A stretch of DNA of 64,000 bases from CAVOOW01 sp963697675 (GTDB taxonomy: Bacteria > Actinomycetota > Actinomycetes > JACCUZ01). This document shows positions 10,227 to 18,272 of this stretch, one piece after another (position 1 is the stretch's first letter; every line of letters begins with the position of its first letter). The notes under the pieces are model-generated. The model had not been told where the DNA came from and searched no databases. It worked only from the letters and a program-made list of their open reading frames with translations. The stretch covers positions 1,605,238 through 1,669,237 of the forward strand of contig CAVOOW010000006.1 of assembly GCA_963697675.1 (NCBI GenBank). Reading direction: 5' to 3'. A program made the translations under genes and the position numbers.

Positions 10227-11651
10227 GTGGCGCTCGAGATCCTGCTGCCCAAGCTCGGCCTGACGATGACGGAAGGCATGATCGAGGAATGGGTGGTGAG
10301 CCCCGGTGCGCGGGTGAGCGTGGGCGATATCATCCTGCGGCTCGCCACCGACAAGGTCGACGTCGACGTCGAGGCAGAGGGCGAGGGCACGTTTCATCCG
10401 CACGCGCTCGCCGGGGCCACTCTCGCGCCCGGGGCGGTCACCGGCTGGTTGCTCGCCGAGGGAGAGGATCCGCCGGCAGCACCAAGTGACGGCGGCTCGT
10501 CGGACAGTCTTGACGACGAGGCGCCCGCGGCCACATCGACGCTTCTCGGTGGACAGGCCGGTGTGCAGGCGCCTGGTGGACGTCTGTTCTCCTCGCCGAA
10601 CGCGCGGCGCGTGGCAGCCGAGCTCGGGATCGACATCCGCACCGTGGCCGGCACCGGTCCGGGCGGCCGGATCGTGTCCGAGGACGTCGAGGCTGCAAGC
10701 GTCGGGCGGGTGGGCCAGGCAGCGACACCCGCGGCGCCCTCTGCCGCCGTCGCGGCGCCCCCTGCCGCCAATGCGGCCGCCCCGGCTCCTCCGTCGTTTT
10801 CGTCGCCGCTGGTGCGCAAGCTCGCCAAGGAAGCGGGCGTCGATCTCACGAACATCCAGGGCACTGGCGTCGGTGGACGGATCCGCCGCGACGACGTGCA
10901 CGCTGCGGCGGCCGCGCAGGCAAGCAGCCCGCCAACGACGGCTGCGCCAGCGTTCGGACCGGGCAGTGTCATCCCGCTGACTGGCATCCGTGGCGCCATC
11001 GCGAAGAACATGATGGCCAGCTTGAGTTCTATGGCCCAGCTCACCCTGGGCCGGGAGGTCGACATCAGCTCGTTGGCCTCGGTTCGCGCCCAGCTCAAGG
11101 CTGACTATGCCGACCTCGGTCTGCGCGCTCCGACCATCACCGACTTCATCGTCAAGGCCGCTGCGCTCGCGCTGCGCCAGCACCCGTTGCTCAACGCGAC
11201 GATTCGCGACGACCAGGTCGTCTTGCTGGAGCCGGTGAACATCGGGCTTGCGGTGTCGATCGAGGGCGGGCTCGTGGTGCCGGTGCTCAACGATGCGGAC
11301 ATCCGCAGCCTGGCTGATCTCGCCCAGCAGTCCGCCGGGCTGGCCGACACCGCCCGGTCCGGCCGCCTGTCACTGCCGGCCCTCGAGGGCGCGACCTTCG
11401 CCGTCACCTCGCTGGGGACGGCCGGCATCGACTTCTTCACGCCGGTGATCAGCCCGGGCAACGTGGGGATCCTCGGTGTCGGCCGGATCAAGGACGCAGT
11501 CCGCTGGGACGGCGAGGTCCCGTGTCGCACGCAGGTCCTCACGCTCAGCCTGACCTTCGACCACCGCGCGGTCGACGGTGCACCGGCGGCCGAGTTCCTG
11601 GCTACGGTGGCCGACCTGCTGGGCCGGCCGCTGGTGCTGCTTGCCGGCTGA
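10227..11651 (+). CDS. 2-oxoacid dehydrogenase E2, dihydrolipoamide acyltransferase
   Basis: This 474-residue E2 transfers the acyl group from lipoamide to CoA. The N-terminal lipoyl domain (residues 1-80) has LATDKVDVDVE with the lipoylated Lys43. Two peripheral-subunit-binding domains follow: one near 125-160 (GTGPGGRIVSEDVEAA) and one near 190-225 (GTGVGGRIRRDDVHAA), separated by Ala/Pro-rich linkers. The C-terminal catalytic domain ends with FDHRAVDGAP, giving His446 and Asp450. Two binding domains per chain is uncommon. GTG at 10227 is preferred over the out-of-frame ATG at 10222. It closes the E1/E2 set; no E3 gene is visible here, so a shared E3 is assumed. Confidence 0.92.
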   Translation: MALEILLPKLGLTMTEGMIEEWVVSPGARVSVGDIILRLATDKVDVDVEAEGEGTFHPHALAGATLAPGAVTGWLLAEGEDPPAAPSDGGSSDSLDDEAPAATSTLLGGQAGVQAPGGRLFSSPNARRVAAELGIDIRTVAGTGPGGRIVSEDVEAASVGRVGQAATPAAPSAAVAAPPAANAAAPAPPSFSSPLVRKLAKEAGVDLTNIQGTGVGGRIRRDDVHAAAAAQASSPPTTAAPAFGPGSVIPLTGIRGAIAKNMMASLSSMAQLTLGREVDISSLASVRAQLKADYADLGLRAPTITDFIVKAAALALRQHPLLNATIRDDQVVLLEPVNIGLAVSIEGGLVVPVLNDADIRSLADLAQQSAGLADTARSGRLSLPALEGATFAVTSLGTAGIDFFTPVISPGNVGILGVGRIKDAVRWDGEVPCRTQVLTLSLTFDHRAVDGAPAAEFLATVADLLGRPLVLLAG

Positions 11652-11655
11652 GCGG

Positions 11656-12624
11656 TCAGCCGCCGGTGATGATCCGGGTGCTCACGTCAGCCACTGCCTG
11701 ACGCAGGCGGGTCCTCGGCATCGACGCCAGCGGGCCGCCTTCCATCCGTAGTGGGTGGATGCTCGCCGTCAGGCCGATCATCGTGCGTACGGCCAGGGTG
11801 CGGGCCGCGTGCTGTGCGGCCGCGGAGCGGCGACTCGCGGGGATGCGTTTCGACGAGAAGTAGTCGTAGGCACGTCGCACGTGGCGGTCCTCGAAGTCCT
11901 CGCGCAGCATTTTCGCGCCGGGCGTGGCGCCCCCTGGCATGTGCAGGAACAACAACCGGGCCTCGTCAGGGTGATCTTCGATCCAGTCCCACGAGGCGAA
12001 CGTCACCTGGGTGAAGACTTCGGCGTTGCCGGGCGCGCTGTCGGGACGGGTTTCTGTGATGACCGCATCACTGGCCTCCATCGCGCGGCGCAAGGCGCTC
12101 TCGAAGAGCTCCTCCTTGCCGCTGAAGTGGTAGTAGACGGCCGTCGGCACCATGTTCGCCTCGTCGGCGATCTCCTGGATGCTCGTCTCGGAGAATCCCT
12201 TCCGGGCAAAGACAGTGATCGCCGCGTCGACGATCAGCTGGCGGCGCGAGGGGCGGTGCGGAGTCTTGCGCTGCGCCTTCGAGGGCGCGCGGGATGCCTC
12301 TGTTTGTGCCCCAGCGTCGACCGCAGGCTTTGCTGCTCTTGCCGTGGCCGTCCTGGTGGCCGCTGCTGCAGGCTGCTTGGCCGGTTTCGCCGTGGTCTGC
12401 TTGGCCGGTTTCGCCGTGGTGGACTTGGCCGGTTTCGCCGGGGTCTTCTTCGCTGGTTTCGCCGTGGTGGACTTGGCCGGTTTCTTTGCGGTCTTCTTCG
12501 TTGGTTTCGCGGCGGTTGACTTGTCCGGCCGCGCTGCGCTGCGCTTCGCCGCAGCGGCGCTGGTTGGCCGCCCAGTCTTCGCCGCAGTGGACGTCTTGAC
12601 CCTCGCCGGCTGCGCAGCGGTCAT
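11656..12624 (-). CDS. TetR-family regulator with lysine/alanine-rich H1-like N-terminal tail
   Basis: This 322-residue protein has a TetR DNA-binding domain near residues 127-173 (FARKGFSETSIQEIADEANM, then AVYYHFSGKEELFESAL) and a helical ligand/dimer domain after it. Residues 1-120 are an unusual basic tail of TTAKPAK- and PAKK-type repeats, resembling histone H1 or the C-tails of mycobacterial HupB. The ATG at 12624 has an upstream GGAAAGGA site; the open frame continues further upstream but without such a site. It converges with the E2 gene (4-base gap) and diverges from another TetR gene 66 bases away. Confidence 0.88.
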   Translation of the reverse strand: MTAAQPARVKTSTAAKTGRPTSAAAAKRSAARPDKSTAAKPTKKTAKKPAKSTTAKPAKKTPAKPAKSTTAKPAKQTTAKPAKQPAAAATRTATARAAKPAVDAGAQTEASRAPSKAQRKTPHRPSRRQLIVDAAITVFARKGFSETSIQEIADEANMVPTAVYYHFSGKEELFESALRRAMEASDAVITETRPDSAPGNAEVFTQVTFASWDWIEDHPDEARLLFLHMPGGATPGAKMLREDFEDRHVRRAYDYFSSKRIPASRRSAAAQHAARTLAVRTMIGLTASIHPLRMEGGPLASMPRTRLRQAVADVSTRIITGG

Positions 12625-12690
12625 GAGCTGGTTCCTTTCCGATTTCCCACATGACGTGGCTGGCACCGGTCGCGTGACATCATCTACCAA

Positions 12691-13290
12691 ATGCCAAGCA
12701 CAACCAAGCGACCTGCACATCGACCTTCGCGCCGCGGCGCGGTAGTCGAGGCTGCCATGCACCTGTTCGCCGTACGCTCGATCGAGGCTGTCACGGTCGC
12801 TGACATTGCCGAGCAGGCGGGCATGACGCCTGCCGCCGTCTACTACCACTACCCGTCGAAGGACGACCTGCTGCTGGACGGGCTGCGCGGCTTCACCACG
12901 TCATTGCTCGACCAGATGATCGTCGAGCTGCGCAAGCCGGGCACCGACGCGGGCATCGGTGACGTCCTGGTGTCGTTGCTGTCCTGGTGCGAGGGTCAGC
13001 GATATGCCGCGACCGTTTACTTCGTGACCTCGCCGGGCATCAGCATCGCGGTGGAGGCCCTGCGCCGGGAGACGCGGCTGGAGATGATCAAGTTGCTTGC
13101 GCAGGCACTCCGCAAACGAAACACGGCTCTGCAGGCCCCCGAGGCAAGTGTGTTCTCCGCGGGCCTGTTGAACCTGCTCGAGCAGTCGGCTGCCTCGTGG
13201 CTCACCGAGGACGCGGTCCTGGCCAACCTCGGCCCCAGGCGGTTCTCTGCAGAGGTCGTCCACCTGGCGAAACTGATCAGTGAGCCCTGA
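12691..13290 (+). CDS. TetR-family transcriptional regulator
   Basis: This 199-residue regulator has a standard HTH: AMHLFAVRSIEAVTVADIAE followed by GMTPAAVYYHYPSKDDLLLD. The C-terminal helices probably bind a small molecule or acyl-CoA, judging by the neighbouring acyl-CoA genes (inference). It is divergent from the tailed TetR gene, with a 66-base shared control region. Its stop codon lies in the second unit of a 7-bp tandem repeat that continues past the gene. Confidence 0.9.
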   Translation: MPSTTKRPAHRPSRRGAVVEAAMHLFAVRSIEAVTVADIAEQAGMTPAAVYYHYPSKDDLLLDGLRGFTTSLLDQMIVELRKPGTDAGIGDVLVSLLSWCEGQRYAATVYFVTSPGISIAVEALRRETRLEMIKLLAQALRKRNTALQAPEASVFSAGLLNLLEQSAASWLTEDAVLANLGPRRFSAEVVHLAKLISEP

Positions 13291-13334
13291 GCCCTGAGCC
13301 CTGAGCCCTGAGCCCTGAGCCCTGAGCCTGAGCC
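13281..13334 (+). repeat. 7-bp tandem repeat (TGAGCCC) over TetR stop codon
   Basis: Six perfect copies of TGAGCCC run from 13281 to 13322, followed by two 6-bp TGAGCC units to 13334. The TetR stop codon is the TGA of the second copy. The array fills most of the gap between the convergent TetR and enoyl-CoA hydratase genes. Such an array could change length by slippage; because each unit contains TGA the protein end would change little. Confidence 0.9.
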
Positions 13335-13340
13335 TGCGCG

Positions 13341-14195
13341 CTAGTGCGCCAGGCTGGTGCCGTCGGGGTCTTTGCCCTTGAGCACGTTGGGGAACCCGCC
13401 GGGGTCGACGCGGTCGCCGAAAAGCGCGAGGTTGTGGGTGTGGCCCAGCTGCTGGAGCGACATCGCTGCCTGCATGGCCGTCCAATAGCCCTGTGCGTCC
13501 TGGGCCTGGTTGACCGACTGCTTGGCCAGCTTCAACGCAAAGCTCGGTCGCTGCCCGATGCGCTCGGCCATCGCCACCGTGAACGAGTCGAGCTCGTCAG
13601 GCGCCACGACGTGGTTGACCATCCCGAGGTTGAGCGCCGTATCTGCGTCGACCCAGTCACCGGTGAACAGCATCTCCTTGGCCTTGCGCACCCCCAGCTC
13701 CCACGGGTGGTTGAAGAGCTCGACTCCGTTGACACCCATGGCGACCGTCGGGTCCTGGAAGCGCGCGCCTTCGGCCGCGATGATGATGTCGCACACCCAG
13801 ACCAGCATGAGGCCGCCAGCGATGGTCCGGCCCTGCACGGCGGCGATCGTGGGCTTCGGGAAGTTCCGCCAGCGCATGCACAGGCCGAGGTACGCCTCTT
13901 GCTCGCGGGACATCCATCCCTCGGCACCGGGCTGGTCGAATCCGCGCCAGCCGGTGACCAGGTCGAAGTCCTCGATCTGTCCGGTGTCAAGCAGGTCGTG
14001 CCCGGCGGAGAAATCCGGACCCTCGGCCCGCAGCACCAGTACCCGGACGGCGGAGTCGGCTCCGGCGCGGTCGAACGCACCGTTGAGCTGATAGAGCAGG
14101 TCGAGGCTCTGTGCGTTCCGCTTCTCCGGGCGATTGAGGGAGACGACAGCCACCGCGCCCGTTGACTCGTAGGTGACCAGCGGCTTCTCGTCCAT
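13341..14195 (-). CDS. Enoyl-CoA hydratase/isomerase (crotonase) family protein
   Basis: This 284-residue crotonase-fold enzyme probably hydrates or isomerises an enoyl-CoA. VAVVSLNRPEKRNAQS at the N-terminus, the oxyanion-hole sequences SAGHDLLDTG and GRTIAGGLMLVWVCDIIIA, and the typical C-terminal helices are visible. The ATG at 14195 has a strong GAGGAGG site. Its substrate is unknown; placement between two TetR genes and an SDR operon suggests a role in the same acyl-CoA pathway as the dehydrogenases upstream. It is transcribed away from the histidine phosphatase at 14.3 kb. Confidence 0.88.
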   Translation of the reverse strand: MDEKPLVTYESTGAVAVVSLNRPEKRNAQSLDLLYQLNGAFDRAGADSAVRVLVLRAEGPDFSAGHDLLDTGQIEDFDLVTGWRGFDQPGAEGWMSREQEAYLGLCMRWRNFPKPTIAAVQGRTIAGGLMLVWVCDIIIAAEGARFQDPTVAMGVNGVELFNHPWELGVRKAKEMLFTGDWVDADTALNLGMVNHVVAPDELDSFTVAMAERIGQRPSFALKLAKQSVNQAQDAQGYWTAMQAAMSLQQLGHTHNLALFGDRVDPGGFPNVLKGKDPDGTSLAH

Positions 14196-14345
14196 GTGTC
14201 CTCCTCGGCAGGCCTGCCCGCAAGGTGTCGAGAGTATCTGTAGTCTGACCCTGGAAAGCAAGTTGGCTCCTACTTTCGGAGTGCCTACGTGAGACGCGCC
14301 CGAACGATTGACCTCGAGAACCCCTTCTCGGTCACGATCGACGGC

Positions 14346-14990
14346 ATGTGCGAGCTGGTGCTTGTCCGGCATGGAGAGCAGTCGCTGCCGCACGACGTCC
14401 CGGCTGGCGATGCCGTTGACGCGCCGCTCTCAGAGCTTGGTCAGTTGCAGGTTGCTGCCGTCGCCGAGCGGATGGCCGACATGTCGATTCATGCCGTCTA
14501 CAGCTCGCCATTGCAGCGCGCTCTCCTGACGGGAGCTGCCATCGGCGCGCGTCACGGGCTTACACCGGTGCCGATCGACGAGCTGCGGGAGATCAATCCG
14601 TGGCATGATTTCCCCGCCGACAAGGGTTTCTTCGAGGTGCTCGGCAAGGAGAAGGTCACCGACATCTTCCGGATGCATGGGCGCACACGCAGGTTCGATG
14701 CCTTCCCCTACACCGAGGACCCCGCCGCGTTCCGGCAGCGCGTCGTCACTGCCCTCGGTGACATCGTCGACAAGCACCTCGGTGAGCGTGTCGTCGTGAC
14801 CTGTCACAGCGGTGTGATCAATGCCTATCTTGCGCACGTCTTCGAGACCGACCTGGACATGCTCATCCGCGTGCACCACACGTCGCTGACTGCGTTCCGT
14901 GGGGCGGACACGCGACGGTCGGTCCTCTACGTCAACGACTATGCGCATGTGCTGCCGTTCCAGACCTCGCCCAGCGACAGCAACTTGTGA
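14346..14990 (+). CDS. Histidine phosphatase family protein (phosphoglycerate-mutase-like)
   Basis: This 214-residue protein has the branch-1 motif LVRHGEQSLP with the phospho-accepting histidine, the ALLTGAAIG helix, and the second catalytic histidine in TCHSGVINAYLAHVF. It would hydrolyse a phosphomonoester; the substrate is unknown. The ATG at 14346 gives the normal start MCELVLVRHGE; a GTG at 14289 would add 19 residues and has a GGAG sequence upstream, so the start is uncertain. It heads the plus-strand run that leads into the SDR operon, 48 bases before the first SDR. Confidence 0.85.
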   Translation: MCELVLVRHGEQSLPHDVPAGDAVDAPLSELGQLQVAAVAERMADMSIHAVYSSPLQRALLTGAAIGARHGLTPVPIDELREINPWHDFPADKGFFEVLGKEKVTDIFRMHGRTRRFDAFPYTEDPAAFRQRVVTALGDIVDKHLGERVVVTCHSGVINAYLAHVFETDLDMLIRVHHTSLTAFRGADTRRSVLYVNDYAHVLPFQTSPSDSNL

Positions 14991-15038
14991 CCTGAGCGGA
15001 CGTAGCGATTGTCCGCGCGTTTCTTGAGGAGAAGGCAC

Positions 15039-15833
15039 ATGGAACCCACATCGGCTGGCGGTGCACCCGTCGCAGTAGTCACCGGTGCCGGAGCCGGCAT
15101 CGGACGCGCGACATGTCTTGGCCTCGCCAGGATGGGATATGTCGTCGTCGCGTCTGATCGAGACGAGGTAGGTGTCGGAGAGACCGTCGCGCTCGCGTCC
15201 GGACTTGGACCTGACGCCACCGGCATCGTGGCCGACGTGACCGACGCCGCCGCGGTGAGGTCCCTGTTCGAGCGTGCCTTCAACCTGCACGGCCGGCTCG
15301 ATGTTGCCGTCAACAATGCGGGGATCGCGCCACCCAAGGGCGTGTTCACAGAGCTCACCGAAGATCAGTGGGGCGACGTCATTGGCATCAACCTCACCGG
15401 CGTGTGGCGGTGCATGATGGCGGAGATCCCTCTCATGCTCAGAGGCGGTGGTGGTTGCATCGTCAACCTGTCCTCGCGCACGGGACTGTCGGGAAGTGCC
15501 GGCCGGGCGGCCTACTCGGCGAGCAAGCACGGCGTGATCGGGCTGACGCGGTCGGCCGCGCTCGAATACGGGGCCTCTGGATTGCGCATCAACTCGGTCT
15601 GCCCGGGTTCGACGCGTACGGCAATCATCGAGAACGCCGTGCCCGAGGCTCCCGACAAGATGGCTCGACTGGCGGCCGGCTCGGCCATGAACCGGATCGG
15701 GGAGCCGGAGGAGATCGCTGCGGCGATCACCTGGCTGTGCTCACCTGCGGCCTCGTTCGTGAACGGGATCGAGCTGCCCGTCGACGGCGGAGTCACGCGT
15801 GGACAAATGCCGGACATGAACCATTCCACCTGA
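15039..15833 (+). CDS. Short-chain dehydrogenase/reductase
   Basis: This 264-residue classical SDR shows the NAD(P) motif TGAGAGIGRAT, the NNAGIAPP motif, and the catalytic YSASK after an upstream serine in NLSSRTG. The ATG at 15039 follows TTGAGGAGAAGG; an in-frame TTG at 15009 is less likely. It is the first of three SDRs in this cluster and probably oxidises a hydroxyl group on the pathway intermediate (inference). The C-terminus ends in the normal VDGGVTRG. Confidence 0.9.
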   Translation: MEPTSAGGAPVAVVTGAGAGIGRATCLGLARMGYVVVASDRDEVGVGETVALASGLGPDATGIVADVTDAAAVRSLFERAFNLHGRLDVAVNNAGIAPPKGVFTELTEDQWGDVIGINLTGVWRCMMAEIPLMLRGGGGCIVNLSSRTGLSGSAGRAAYSASKHGVIGLTRSAALEYGASGLRINSVCPGSTRTAIIENAVPEAPDKMARLAAGSAMNRIGEPEEIAAAITWLCSPAASFVNGIELPVDGGVTRGQMPDMNHST

Positions 15834-15902
15834 GCCCTACTTACCCTATGCTGTCTAAAGTAACCCCGGCCAACGGGTGCCGTTTCTTGACAGGGAGCCA
15901 GC

Positions 15903-16667
15903 ATGGATTTGGGACTGCAGGGCAAGCGCGCACTCGTCACGGGAGCCAGTAGAGGCATCGGGCGGGCCACCGTCGAGCTGCTCGCGGCCGAAGGCTGCTC
16001 GCTGGCCATCTGTGCCCGTGGTGACGACGATCTTCAGATCTTCGCCAAGGAGTTGACGGCAGGCGGGGCACAGGTCTTCGCCCGGGCGGTCGACGTCGGC
16101 GAGGATGGCGCGCTCGCCGAGTTCGTGGACGCCGCGGCAGCCGAGCTCGGCGGGCTGGACATCGTGGTCTCCAACGTCTCGGCCGGCTCGGTCAAAGGTC
16201 CGGGCCAGTGGCAGGCCAGCCTCGACACCGACCTGCTGCCGCTGGTGCGCGCCATCGAGACTGCGCTCCCGCACTTCGAAGCGGCTGGTGGCGGTGCCGT
16301 CGTCGCGATCTCGTCGACTTCCGGCTTCGACACGGCACCACCGAGCGCACCAAACTCCTATGCCGCCTTCAAGGCCGCCGTGATCGCCCATGCGTCCGGT
16401 CAGGCACACAAGCTGGCGTCCCTGGGCATCAGGGTCAACACTGTCTCGCCCGGTCCGATCTTCTTCGAGGACGGCCCGTGGGACAACATCAAGAAGAACC
16501 GCACGGCCATGTACGACAGCATCCTCGCCCAGATCCCGATCGGCCGCATGGGCAAGGCCGAGGAGGTCGCCGCGGCAGTAGCGTTTCTCGCCAGTCCGGT
16601 TTCTGGCTTCTGCACGGGAGTGAACCTGGTGGCCGATGGCGGGATGCTCACGCGTGTGCAGTTCTGA
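15903..16667 (+). CDS. Short-chain dehydrogenase/reductase
   Basis: This 254-residue SDR has TGASRGIGRAT, a variant VVSNVSAGS in place of the usual NNAG motif, and the catalytic YAAFK with the serine in ISSTSG. The SNVS variant is common in SDR subfamilies from sterol and aromatic pathways and does not by itself mean loss of activity. A GACAGGGAG site precedes the ATG at 15903. The short gap upstream (15834-15902) contains CTAAAGTAAC, similar to promoter-proximal sequences elsewhere in the window. Confidence 0.9.
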   Translation: MDLGLQGKRALVTGASRGIGRATVELLAAEGCSLAICARGDDDLQIFAKELTAGGAQVFARAVDVGEDGALAEFVDAAAAELGGLDIVVSNVSAGSVKGPGQWQASLDTDLLPLVRAIETALPHFEAAGGGAVVAISSTSGFDTAPPSAPNSYAAFKAAVIAHASGQAHKLASLGIRVNTVSPGPIFFEDGPWDNIKKNRTAMYDSILAQIPIGRMGKAEEVAAAVAFLASPVSGFCTGVNLVADGGMLTRVQF

Positions 16668-17517
16668 CCAACCTGGTCAGGCAGGTCGCCCGGGTCGGGT
16701 CGACGTCGTGCTGGTCGTCGGTGGCCGTTGGCACGACTTCGACTTCGTGCGCGTCCAGCTGCTGCAGGAACTCGGCGGTCACGAGGTCGTTCGGACTCGC
16801 GTGTTCGAGAACTATGCGAACGTCGCGGCGATCATGGCCGCCGACGTTCTGGTCACCTACACGTGCGACGTACGCCCTGACGAGGCGGCCCAGCGGGCGC
16901 TGTCCTCCTTCGTCGCGCGGGGTGGGCGATGGTTGGCGTTGCACGGCACCAACTCGGCCATCGACCCGCCGGTGTCCGGCGAACGGCGCGCGTTCACTAC
17001 GCCACGTGTCCTCGGTGTGGTTGCCGACGTGCTCGGCAGCCAGTTCCTCGGCCACCCAGCCATCGCTCCTTACACCGTTCGGGCCGATCAGCCCGACCAC
17101 CCACTCGTCCGCGGGATCCCCGCATTCGAAACGACCGACGAGCTCTATGTCAGCGAGCTGCACCCGCCGCTGACCGTGCTGCTGAGCACGCGGTTCGCCG
17201 GTCCGTGCCCCAGCTTTGCCGACGGAGACACAACCGACGACGCGCCGCGCCCCGTGCTGTACCTGAAGGACACCGGTGCTGGGACCGTGTGTTATCTGAC
17301 GCTCGGTCATGCGCGTGGTCGCCTCGACGTACAGGATCTTGGCATCGATGACTTCGGCCGCGTGGACCGAGGGTCCTGGACGATCCCCGAGTTCTGCGAA
17401 CTGATCACCCGCACAGTGGCGTGGGCCGTCCACGGCGACGGCTGGCGGAGTTGCGCGGCCGAAGCGGCTGACAAGTCACCGGTTGTTCGCGATGTCGTGC
17501 CTGCCGGACAGGCGTGA
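16636..17517 (+). CDS. ThuA-domain (class I glutamine-amidotransferase-like) protein
   Basis: The core begins VDVVLVVGGRWHDFDFVRVQ and continues through DVLVTYTCDVRPDEAAQ, FVARGGRWLALHGTNSAID and YTVRADQPDHPLVRGI, all typical of ThuA-like proteins, often found with sugar oxidoreductases. The usual triad cysteine of active amidotransferases is not at the nucleophile-elbow position (LHGTN), as is normal for ThuA members. The ATG at 16636 overlaps the preceding SDR by 32 bases; a GTG at 16708 matches the domain start better. The stop forms a GTGA overlap with the next SDR. Confidence 0.8.
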   Translation: MAGCSRVCSSDQPGQAGRPGRVDVVLVVGGRWHDFDFVRVQLLQELGGHEVVRTRVFENYANVAAIMAADVLVTYTCDVRPDEAAQRALSSFVARGGRWLALHGTNSAIDPPVSGERRAFTTPRVLGVVADVLGSQFLGHPAIAPYTVRADQPDHPLVRGIPAFETTDELYVSELHPPLTVLLSTRFAGPCPSFADGDTTDDAPRPVLYLKDTGAGTVCYLTLGHARGRLDVQDLGIDDFGRVDRGSWTIPEFCELITRTVAWAVHGDGWRSCAAEAADKSPVVRDVVPAGQA

Positions 17518-18272
17518 CCATGTCGATGGGGACCGCGGTCGTCACAGGTGCGGGACGCGGCATCGGCCGGGCCATCGCCCACCGGCTCGCCAAGGACGGC
17601 TACCCCCTTCTGCTCGTCGACCGCGACGCCGAGACCGTCGCCCAGGTGGGCCGTGAGCTCGGCGCGCCCGTTGCCGCGCTCGACATCACGGACGAGTCGG
17701 CGGTCCTGGAGCTCGCCGGCCGAGTGCCTGACTGCTCGGTGTTGGTGAACAACGCCGCGATCACGCTCTACTCGTCGCTGCTCGAGACCAGCGCCGCGGA
17801 CGCGCGGCTGGTGCTGGACGTCAACGTCGTCAGCATGCTGTCGATGACCCGAGCGCTCGCGCCGCTGATGACTGCTGGTGGCGGGGGAGCCATCGTGAAC
17901 CTGTCGTCGATCACCGCCCGCGCGCACCCACCGCAGACCGGCATCTACAGCGCCTCGAAGGCCGCGGTGGAACAGCTGACCCGAGCGCTGGCTGTCGAGC
18001 TCGGGCCGCTGGGCATCCGCTGCAACTCCGTAGCACCGGGCGCGATCCTGACCGAAGGGTCCGCCGAACACTACGGCGGCGAGGAACGTCAACGCAGGCG
18101 GGGCGAGGTGCTCCCACTGGGCCGGCTCGGAGCGTCGGAGGAGATCGCGGATGCGGTGTCCTGGCTCGTGTCGGCGGGGGCGGCGTACATCACCGGACAG
18201 ATCATCTCCGTCGACGGCGGGTTCGCCGCATCGGCTGGCCAGCACTTCCGACTTGCCCGAGGAGACCGATGA
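17514..18272 (+). CDS. Short-chain dehydrogenase/reductase
   Basis: This 252-residue SDR has TGAGRGIGRAIAHRLAKDG, VNNAAITLYSS, the catalytic serine in NLSSITAR and YSASK. The GTG at 17514 overlaps the ThuA-like stop; an ATG two codons on (17520) is the alternative. It is translationally coupled to the P450 by an ATGA overlap at 18269-18272, so the SDR and P450 probably act on successive intermediates. Confidence 0.9.
   Translation: MTMSMGTAVVTGAGRGIGRAIAHRLAKDGYPLLLVDRDAETVAQVGRELGAPVAALDITDESAVLELAGRVPDCSVLVNNAAITLYSSLLETSAADARLVLDVNVVSMLSMTRALAPLMTAGGGGAIVNLSSITARAHPPQTGIYSASKAAVEQLTRALAVELGPLGIRCNSVAPGAILTEGSAEHYGGEERQRRRGEVLPLGRLGASEEIADAVSWLVSAGAAYITGQIISVDGGFAASAGQHFRLARGDR

Noticed and set aside
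12152..12745. Plus-strand frame rich in Phe/Val/Ala repeats opposite the TetR tail
   Set aside because: It is the antisense shadow of the Lys/Ala repeat region; hydrophobic repeats arise from complementing AAG/GCC codons.
13281..13334. Possible CRISPR or attachment repeat
   Set aside because: Units are 7 bp without spacers; it is a simple microsatellite.
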